From the NCBI RefSeq assembly GCF_013304825.1, contig NZ_JAAWUO010000015.1:46780-110779 (forward strand): a DNA stretch of 64,000 nt, written 5' to 3'. A program made the position numbers and the translations under genes. Below, piece by piece: positions 51,144 to 58,446 of the stretch. A model generated the notes under the pieces. The model had not been told where the DNA came from. It saw only the letters and a program-made list of their open reading frames with translations, and made no database searches. Position 1 is the stretch's first letter. Each line of letters opens with the position of its first letter. This DNA comes from Blautia schinkii. GTDB lineage: Bacteria > Bacillota > Clostridia > Lachnospirales > Lachnospiraceae.

Positions 51144-53292
51144 GAGAAAGACAAAAGAAAAACGAATCCAGCTGGTTGGTGGTCTGATTGGAATTTGTGT
51201 GGTTGTAGTTTCTCTGTTTTATTTTTTTTACGCGGAAAAAGCGGAAGCAGAGAAAAGAATGGTGGAGATTGTAAACTATGTCAAAGTGCAGTGCTCCACC
51301 TACACCCATTATAATGAGTCTTCGGAATCCAAAAGTCTTCTCCGTGCCATTGAAAGTGCCAGACAGATGAGTACAAATATTAACATGGAAACAGAAAACG
51401 GAGGTCAGTTAAGCCGGAATTTTCTGAAAGAAAATATTCAGACTCTCTGGGTGGATGGTATCCTTGTGCTGAATACAGAAGGAAAGACGGAATGTGAATA
51501 CAGCATGGATGAATCTCTGAGCGATGAGATTACAGAGTATCTGCAAAAAGACATTATCATGGATTTTGCAGGATATGAAGAAAGAACTTATTCAGAACGG
51601 TTTACCAGGGGAGACGGGTCTCGTATTGACATTGCAGCCTGTGCCAGAAAAGATGCACCGGGTATCGTTGCAGTTTATTATTATACACCACCGGAATTTA
51701 TCAGAAATTATACACTGACGATACAGGGTCTTTTAAATGGCTATAGTGTCCAGAAAGATGGAACGATTATTGTTGCCGACAATGGGATAGTTGTTGCCAG
51801 CAATGATGATAGCCTGTTGGGACAGAATACAGCCGACAACGAAGTTGTTCAGGCAATGAAAAAGCATACAGATAGTCAGCACATTTATCATTTGAAGAAT
51901 GAAGGAACCGGATGTTATGGAATTATGCTGAAGCAGCGTGATTACTATATTTATGCGTATCTTCAGGATACGGAAGTATTCCATAATTTTCCATTAAGTG
52001 TGACAGGTGTCATTTTTCTTTATTTCCTGATATTCAGTATATTCCTGTTCTGGGGATACAAAACTAATCAGGCACATCAGAAACAGGAGCTGGAAAAAGA
52101 GGAAAAATATAAAGATGAGCTTCTGATAGCAGCAAAAAAGGCAGAGGCAGCCAATCGGGCGAAGACAGAATTTCTTCAAAGGATGAGTCATGATATCCGT
52201 ACACCGATCAATGGAATCTGCGGCATGGTCGATATTGCTGACCATTATGCCGACGATGTGGAGAAACAGTCAGAATACAGGGGAAAAGTCAAATCGGCTT
52301 CTCATCTGTTGTTGGAAATGCTAAACGATGTTTTGGATATGAGTAAACTGGAGTCTGGAGAAGTGACGCTGGAAGAAATTTCCTTAAATCTGAGCTGTAT
52401 TTTTGAGGAAGTACTTGTTGTGATCAAGCAGATGGCAGCAGAACGGAATATCCGTATCATTTGGGAAGAAAAAGAAATCATACACTGGAATCTTATTGGA
52501 AGTCCGAGTCATATGAAACGTATTCTGATGAACATCCTGTCAAATGCAGTGAAATATAACAAAGAAAATGGAGATATCTATATCAGTTGCAGGGAAATTG
52601 TGTCGGATCAGCCAGAAATGACGACGATAGAATTTACCTGCCGGGATACTGGAATCGGGATGACAGAAGCATTCCAGAAACAGATTTTTGAACCATTTGC
52701 ACAGGAACACACAGGAAGCCGCACAAGATTTGCAGGAACAGGTCTGGGAATGCCGATCACAAAGAAGCTGATCGAGAAAATGGGTGGAACCATTACCTTT
52801 GAAAGTGAAGAAGGTGCAGGAACTACATTTGTGATCCGGGTTCCGTTCCGGATTGATACAGACAAGGGCTGCAGATCTGAAATCGAAGAAAAACCGGGAG
52901 TTTCTATCAGTGGACTGCGTATTCTTCTGGCAGAAGATAATGAGATGAACATGGAAATCGCAGAATTTGTGCTTCAGAATGAAGGTGCTGTCGTGACCAA
53001 AGCATGGAATGGACAGGAAGCTGTTGAAATATTTGGAAAAAGCAGACCTGATGAATTTGATGTGATTCTTATGGATATTATGATGCCGGTTATGAATGGT
53101 TATGAAGCAACAAAGAGAATCCGCTCTCTGGACAGAGAGGATGCAAAGGTGATTCCGATCATTGCAATGACAGCAAATGCGTTCACGGAGGACAGAATGA
53201 GAGCAAAAGAAGCAGGGATGAATGAACATATTGCCAAGCCCGTTGATGTGGAATTACTGGTAAAGGTAATTTATGAATGGGTGAATCGGTGA
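51133..53292 (+). CDS. Hybrid sensor histidine kinase (sensor-HisKA-HATPase-REC)
   Basis: This 719-residue kinase has a membrane helix (about 13-33), an extracellular region of 260 residues resembling a Cache sensor, and a second helix (FPLSVTGVIFLYFLIFSIFLFWGY in outline). A HisKA domain with His353 in RMSHDIRTPING, an ATPase domain (NILSNAVKYN; GTGLGMPITKKLIEKMGG) and a C-terminal receiver with Asp648 in VILMDIMMPVMNG follow. The start is a TTG at 51133, nine bases after GGAGGTGG, overlapping the lipoprotein gene; ATG 51085 has no site. The kinase may read the state of the lipoprotein encoded just upstream. Confidence 0.9.
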   Translation: MDIKRKTKEKRIQLVGGLIGICVVVVSLFYFFYAEKAEAEKRMVEIVNYVKVQCSTYTHYNESSESKSLLRAIESARQMSTNINMETENGGQLSRNFLKENIQTLWVDGILVLNTEGKTECEYSMDESLSDEITEYLQKDIIMDFAGYEERTYSERFTRGDGSRIDIAACARKDAPGIVAVYYYTPPEFIRNYTLTIQGLLNGYSVQKDGTIIVADNGIVVASNDDSLLGQNTADNEVVQAMKKHTDSQHIYHLKNEGTGCYGIMLKQRDYYIYAYLQDTEVFHNFPLSVTGVIFLYFLIFSIFLFWGYKTNQAHQKQELEKEEKYKDELLIAAKKAEAANRAKTEFLQRMSHDIRTPINGICGMVDIADHYADDVEKQSEYRGKVKSASHLLLEMLNDVLDMSKLESGEVTLEEISLNLSCIFEEVLVVIKQMAAERNIRIIWEEKEIIHWNLIGSPSHMKRILMNILSNAVKYNKENGDIYISCREIVSDQPEMTTIEFTCRDTGIGMTEAFQKQIFEPFAQEHTGSRTRFAGTGLGMPITKKLIEKMGGTITFESEEGAGTTFVIRVPFRIDTDKGCRSEIEEKPGVSISGLRILLAEDNEMNMEIAEFVLQNEGAVVTKAWNGQEAVEIFGKSRPDEFDVILMDIMMPVMNGYEATKRIRSLDREDAKVIPIIAMTANAFTEDRMRAKEAGMNEHIAKPVDVELLVKVIYEWVNR

Positions 53293-53319
53293 AAGACAAT
53301 TTAAGAAAGGGAAGACGTA

Positions 53320-55170
53320 ATGAAAAAGAAAAAATGGAACAGAGTTTTGTCTGTACTTTTGGCGATGATGACAGCTATATCACTTTTGTCAGGCTGTGGT
53401 GGTAAAAGTGTGGAAAAAGAAGATGCAGAAACGGTTACAGTGTATCTGTGGAGCACAAGCCTGTATGAGAAATATGCACCATATATCCAGGAACAGCTCC
53501 CGGATATCAACATTGAATTTGTAGTAGGCAATAATGACCTGGATTTTTATAAGTTTCTTAAGGAAAACGGTGGATTGCCGGACATTATAACCTGCTGTCG
53601 CTTTTCCCTACATGATGCCAATCCCCTGAAAGACAGTCTTATGGATCTTTCCACAACTAATGCGGCAGGCGCTGTCTATGATACATACCTCAACAATTTT
53701 ATGAATGAGGATGGCAGCGTAAACTGGCTTCCTGTGTGTGCGGATGCACATGGATTTGTGGTTAATAAAGATCTTTTTGAAAAATATGATATTCCTCTTC
53801 CGACAGACTACGAAAGCTTTGTCTCTGCCTGCCAGGCATTTGAGAAAGTGGGTATCCGCGGGTTTACGGCAGATTATTATTATGATTATACCTGTATGGA
53901 AACACTGCAGGGGCTGTCAGCATCAGAGCTGTCTTCTGTGGACGGACGTAAGTGGCGCACCACCTACAGTGATCCGGATAATACAAAGAGGGAAGGTCTG
54001 GACAGTACAGTCTGGCCGGAGGCTTTTGAACGTATGGAACAGTTTATCCAGGATACAGGTCTGAGTCAGGACGATCTGGATATGAATTATGATGATATAG
54101 TTGAGATGTACCAAAGTGGTAAGCTTGCCATGTACTTCGGCAGCTCTGCCGGTGTAAAAATGTTTCAGGATCAGGGTATTGACACAACATTTCTTCCATT
54201 CTTTCAGGAAAACGGTGAAAAGTGGCTGATGACTACACCATATTTCCAGGTAGCCTTAAACCGTGATCTGACACAGGATGAGACACGTCGAAAGAAAGCA
54301 ATGAAGGTACTGAATACAATGCTTTCAGGAGATGCACAGAACCGGATTATTAGTGATGGACAGGATCTGTTAAGCTACAGTCAGGATGTGGATATTCATC
54401 TTACGGAATATCTGAAAGATGTGAAATCTGTGATTGAAGAAAACCATATGTATATCCGCATTGCGTCAAATGATTTTTTCTCTGTTTCCAAGGATGTGGT
54501 TTCTAAGATGATCTCGGGAGAATACGATGCAGGGCAGGCCTATCAGTCATTTAATTCTCAGCTGCTTGAGGAGAAATCCTCTTCTGAGAGTATTGTACTG
54601 GATTCACAGAAGTCTTATTCCAACCGTTTTCATAGCAGTGGAGGAAATGCAGCATATTCTGTTATGGCAAACACTCTGCGTGGCATTTATGGGACGGATG
54701 TGCTGATCGCAACCGGAAACAGCTTTACGGGAAACGTGCTGAAAGCTGGTTATACGGAAAAAATGGCGGGAAGCATGATCATGCCAAACAGTTTTTCAGC
54801 TTACAGCAGCAAGATGAGCGGAGCCGAACTGAAAGAGACTGTGAAAAATTTTGTAGAAGGCTACCAGGGAGGCTTCATGCCGTTTAACCGTGGCTCTCTG
54901 CCTGTGGTCAGTGGCATTTCTGTGGAAGTCAAAGAAACAGAGGATGGTTATACATTGAGTAAAGTTACGAAGAACGGAAAAAAAGTTCAGGACAATGATA
55001 CTTTTACAGTAATCTGTCTTGCGATACCAAAACACATGGAAGCTTATCCCGCAGATGATAATATTGTATTTGACGGAAAGGATACTTTTGTGAAAGATAC
55101 CTGGACAGGATATATTTCAGATGGTGATGCCATTCTTGCAGAGCCTGAAGACTACATGACTCTGAGGTGA
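53320..55170 (+). CDS. Lipoprotein: family 1 solute-binding domain fused to a 5'-nucleotidase C-terminal-like domain
   Basis: This 616-residue protein has a lipoprotein signal (LLSGC, Cys at about 26). A family 1 solute-binding domain occupies about 35-420: VTVYLWSTSLYEKYAPYI, NGGLPDIITCCRF, HGFVVNKDLFEKYDIPLPTD. A C-terminal part of about 190 residues (from about 427) reads like the nucleotide-binding C-terminal domain of 5'-nucleotidases: YSVMANTLRGIYGTDVLIA, MSGAELKETVKNF, LPVVSGISVEV, TKNGKKVQDNDTFTV. The metallophosphatase domain that normally precedes it is absent. The protein sits between two hybrid kinases without permeases, so it is probably a sensor subunit, perhaps for a sugar-nucleotide or nucleoside; this is inference. 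Confidence 0.8.
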   Translation: MKKKKWNRVLSVLLAMMTAISLLSGCGGKSVEKEDAETVTVYLWSTSLYEKYAPYIQEQLPDINIEFVVGNNDLDFYKFLKENGGLPDIITCCRFSLHDANPLKDSLMDLSTTNAAGAVYDTYLNNFMNEDGSVNWLPVCADAHGFVVNKDLFEKYDIPLPTDYESFVSACQAFEKVGIRGFTADYYYDYTCMETLQGLSASELSSVDGRKWRTTYSDPDNTKREGLDSTVWPEAFERMEQFIQDTGLSQDDLDMNYDDIVEMYQSGKLAMYFGSSAGVKMFQDQGIDTTFLPFFQENGEKWLMTTPYFQVALNRDLTQDETRRKKAMKVLNTMLSGDAQNRIISDGQDLLSYSQDVDIHLTEYLKDVKSVIEENHMYIRIASNDFFSVSKDVVSKMISGEYDAGQAYQSFNSQLLEEKSSSESIVLDSQKSYSNRFHSSGGNAAYSVMANTLRGIYGTDVLIATGNSFTGNVLKAGYTEKMAGSMIMPNSFSAYSSKMSGAELKETVKNFVEGYQGGFMPFNRGSLPVVSGISVEVKETEDGYTLSKVTKNGKKVQDNDTFTVICLAIPKHMEAYPADDNIVFDGKDTFVKDTWTGYISDGDAILAEPEDYMTLR

Positions 55171-55175
55171 GAAGA

Positions 55176-58127
55176 ATGGATATTAAGAATCATGATACAG
55201 ACAGAAGGAAGCCTGTTATGAGAAAAGGATTCAGGATATCTGTCTTTATAGCTGTTTCTCTTGGAATTATTCTGATGGTTTTTCGATATTTCGGATTTGT
55301 GTCGAAAACTGTTTATGAGGAAAGTGTTTCTCATCTGACGGAGGTTTTTCATCAGTCTGATAATATGCTGAGGGAACTGGCAAATAAGAATCTGACCTAT
55401 CTTCATATGTGGGGTGAGAATCTGCAGAATACATTCGGTGAAAACGAAATTCGTAATTACATCGAGAAAGCGCAGGAAGATGCCGGATTTTTGGATTTCT
55501 ATTTTCTGTCAGCTGACGGGAACTATAAGATGGTAACAGGGGAAACAGGTTTCCTTGGATTACAGGAAAATATTGAAGAGGATATCCGGCAGGGAAATGA
55601 TGTGATAACGAATGCAGCAGTTCCCGGAAAATCCCAGCTGCTTATTTTTGCCACTCCCAGGGCTCATGGAAGCTATCAGGGATTTGAATATGATGCGATC
55701 GCTATTGCCTATGAAAACGATGATATCGTAGATGTACTGGATATTTCTGCCTTCAATGGAAATGCAAAGAGCTATGTTGTTCATCCGGATGGCCGTGTTG
55801 TGGTCGATCATTCCTTTGAGTCATGGGGGAATACATATAATTTTCTGGGAGTTCTGAGAGAGCATTCCAATATGTCTGAAAAAGAGATCCTTGAACTTTC
55901 GGAAAAGTTTAAAGCGGGCCATACCGATGCGATGATGGTAAATCTGGATGGAAGAAATTATTATCTGGTCTATGAAAAATCGGATATTCAGGACTGGATG
56001 TTTCTGGGACTTGTAAAGGCAGATATCGTCAATGCCAGTATGAACAGCCTGCAGCGTAGTACGATAGTCCTTGTGGGGGCAGTCGTACTCTGTATTGCCG
56101 CCTTCCTTATCAGTCTTGTTATTCAAAAAAGCAGGACAAACCTTAAGAAAAAGGATACGGAGATCCTGTACAGAGATGAGCTGTTTCAAAAGCTTTCAAT
56201 GAATGTGGATGACGTTTTCCTGATGCTGGATGCAAAAACATATCAGGCAGATTATGTCAGCCCAAATGCGGAAAAACTGTTGGGTGTTACGGTAGAACAG
56301 ATATGCAAAGATGTTTGGACCCTGGGAAAACTAAATCCCGGGGAAGCTGATGATCTGGAGAAGAATCATCTGGAGGGAATCCAGGTTCATGAACAGAGGG
56401 AATGGGATTTCGAATATGTTCATCAGAAAACCGGGGAAAAACGCTGGTTTCATAATGTTGCAATGGGCAGCGAGGTAAACGGAAAAAAGAAATATATCCT
56501 GGTTCTGTCAGATCGTACCTCTGACAGAAAAATGAACCAGGCGCTTTCTGAGGCAGTCCGTGCTGCGGAGACTGCAAACAAGGCAAAGAGCACCTTCCTT
56601 TCCAATATGTCTCACGATATCCGGACACCAATGAATGCGATCATTGGTTTTACCACACTGGCTGTAAGCAATATTGATGATAAAGAAAGGGTAAGGAATT
56701 ATCTGGGTAAGATCCTTTCCTCCAGTAATCATCTGCTCTCACTGATCAATGATATCCTGGATATGAGCCGTATTGAGAGCGGAAAGATCCATCTGGAAGA
56801 AACGGAAGTCAGTCTGTCAGAGGTTCTTCATGATCTGAAAACCATTATCAGCGGACAGATCCATGCGAAACAGCTGGAGCTTTACATGGATGTCATGGAT
56901 GTTACCAATGAGGATGTTTATTGTGACAAGACACGACTGAATCAGGTGCTGCTGAATCTTTTGTCCAATGCGATCAAGTTTACTCCTGCAGGCGGAACTG
57001 TTTCTGTCCGGCTGAGAGAGTATCCGGGTACACAGAGAGGCTGTGAACTGTACGAAATCAGGGTAAAGGATAATGGAATCGGCATGAGTCAGAAATTTGT
57101 ACAGAAGATCTTTTCTCCTTTCGAGAGAGAGCGGACTTCCACTGTAAGCAGGACTCAGGGTACAGGACTTGGCATGGCTATTACCAAGAACATCGTGGAT
57201 ATGATGGGCGGAACCATCGAGGTTCAGACAGAACAGGGAAAAGGTACGGAATTTATTATCCGTCTGTCATTACGGATTCAGCCTGAACATCATCGCACAG
57301 AGAAGATCGCAGAGCTGGAAGGTCTTAAGGCACTGGTTGTAGATGACGATTTCAATACCTGTGACAGTGTAACAAAGATGCTTGTAAAGGTTGGGATGCG
57401 TTCGGAATGGACACTTTCCGGCAGGGAGGCTGTTCTCCGTGCACGCCAGTCTGTGGAAATGGCAGATGCATTCCATGCTTATATCATCGACTGGCGTCTG
57501 CCGGATATGAATGGTATTGAGGTCACCCGCCAGATTCGTAGTCTTGGAGATGATACACCGATCATTATCCTGACTGCATATGACTGGTCAGATATCGAAG
57601 CGGAAGCCAGGGCAGCAGGGGTAACTGCATTCTGCTCGAAACCTATGTTTATGTCAGATATCAGAGAGACCTTGATGGCTGCGATCGGTCAGAAACAGGA
57701 CAGACAGGAGGATTCGATTTTTCCGAAAGCAGGTTCAGACTTCAGAGGCAGATCCATACTGCTTGTGGAAGATAATGAACTGAACAGTGAAATTGCAGTG
57801 GAGATCCTTAATGAATATGGCTTCCTGGTTGATACCGCAGAAAATGGAGCAGAGGCAGTGGAGAAGATTAAAAATTCAATACCAGGTAATTATGATCTGG
57901 TGCTGATGGATGTGCAGATGCCTGTAATGAACGGATATGAAGCTACTCAGCAGATCCGTGCGTTGGATGATCCGGCACTGGCGGGAATTACCATCCTTGC
58001 CATGACGGCAAATGCCTTTGATGAAGACAGAAAGAAAGCACTGAAATGCGGTATGGATGGCTTCTTATCCAAGCCAATTGTTATAGAGGAATTGATTTCT
58101 GCTTTACAAGATAATCTGTATGAATAA
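55176..58127 (+). CDS. PAS-containing hybrid histidine kinase with two receivers
   Basis: This 983-residue kinase begins with a helix (ISVFIAVSLGIILMVFRYFGF), an extracellular dCache-like region (about 45-290) and a second helix (TIVLVGAVVLCIAAFLISLV). A PAS domain follows (about 335-450, DDVFLMLDAKTYQADYVSPN), then HisKA with His480 (NMSHDIRTPMNAIIG), ATPase (NLLSNAIKFTPAGG; GTGLGMAITKNIVDMMGG), receiver 1 with Asp772 in YIIDWRLPDMNG and receiver 2 with Asp912 in VLMDVQMPVMNG. ATG 55176 is used: GAGGTG lies six bases upstream, at the stop of the previous gene. It would receive signals from the lipoprotein gene before it. Confidence 0.92.
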   Translation: MDIKNHDTDRRKPVMRKGFRISVFIAVSLGIILMVFRYFGFVSKTVYEESVSHLTEVFHQSDNMLRELANKNLTYLHMWGENLQNTFGENEIRNYIEKAQEDAGFLDFYFLSADGNYKMVTGETGFLGLQENIEEDIRQGNDVITNAAVPGKSQLLIFATPRAHGSYQGFEYDAIAIAYENDDIVDVLDISAFNGNAKSYVVHPDGRVVVDHSFESWGNTYNFLGVLREHSNMSEKEILELSEKFKAGHTDAMMVNLDGRNYYLVYEKSDIQDWMFLGLVKADIVNASMNSLQRSTIVLVGAVVLCIAAFLISLVIQKSRTNLKKKDTEILYRDELFQKLSMNVDDVFLMLDAKTYQADYVSPNAEKLLGVTVEQICKDVWTLGKLNPGEADDLEKNHLEGIQVHEQREWDFEYVHQKTGEKRWFHNVAMGSEVNGKKKYILVLSDRTSDRKMNQALSEAVRAAETANKAKSTFLSNMSHDIRTPMNAIIGFTTLAVSNIDDKERVRNYLGKILSSSNHLLSLINDILDMSRIESGKIHLEETEVSLSEVLHDLKTIISGQIHAKQLELYMDVMDVTNEDVYCDKTRLNQVLLNLLSNAIKFTPAGGTVSVRLREYPGTQRGCELYEIRVKDNGIGMSQKFVQKIFSPFERERTSTVSRTQGTGLGMAITKNIVDMMGGTIEVQTEQGKGTEFIIRLSLRIQPEHHRTEKIAELEGLKALVVDDDFNTCDSVTKMLVKVGMRSEWTLSGREAVLRARQSVEMADAFHAYIIDWRLPDMNGIEVTRQIRSLGDDTPIIILTAYDWSDIEAEARAAGVTAFCSKPMFMSDIRETLMAAIGQKQDRQEDSIFPKAGSDFRGRSILLVEDNELNSEIAVEILNEYGFLVDTAENGAEAVEKIKNSIPGNYDLVLMDVQMPVMNGYEATQQIRALDDPALAGITILAMTANAFDEDRKKALKCGMDGFLSKPIVIEELISALQDNLYE

Positions 58128-58446
58128 AACCTAACATCCGGATGATCAGCAAATTGTAGAGGAATCCGTGAGAAGCTTTAATATAGAGTATCCCCATGCA
58201 AATATTGCAAGATTAATCTTAGCAGGAATATAGTGCCAGGGAACATGTATCAGCTTAAACGTCATATTGCAATGACAGAGGCTCTCAGTGGTATGTATGA
58301 TAAAATGTACTATATTGAGCTGAGGGAAAATTTTATAAAAAGTATCTCGTCAACAGATCCAGTCCAGGAAGTATCCTATCAATCCATTATGCGTCAGATT
58401 ACAGGGTATCTGATGCCAGTTATGATGAGTTTTGGAGAAAAGAACA
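58128..58446 (+). pseudogene. Decayed sensor sequence between two hybrid kinases
   Basis: This stretch holds broken coding sequence. One frame (about 58132-58233) reads HPDDQQIVEESVRSF and on to a stop after LILAGI. Another (58233-58460) encodes 75 residues including LSGMYDKMYYIELRENFIKS, a pattern like the PAS-type module that often precedes GGDEF or HisKA domains in Lachnospiraceae proteins. Neither has a clear ribosome site. It looks like the residue of a sensor gene removed by deletion. Confidence 0.5.
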
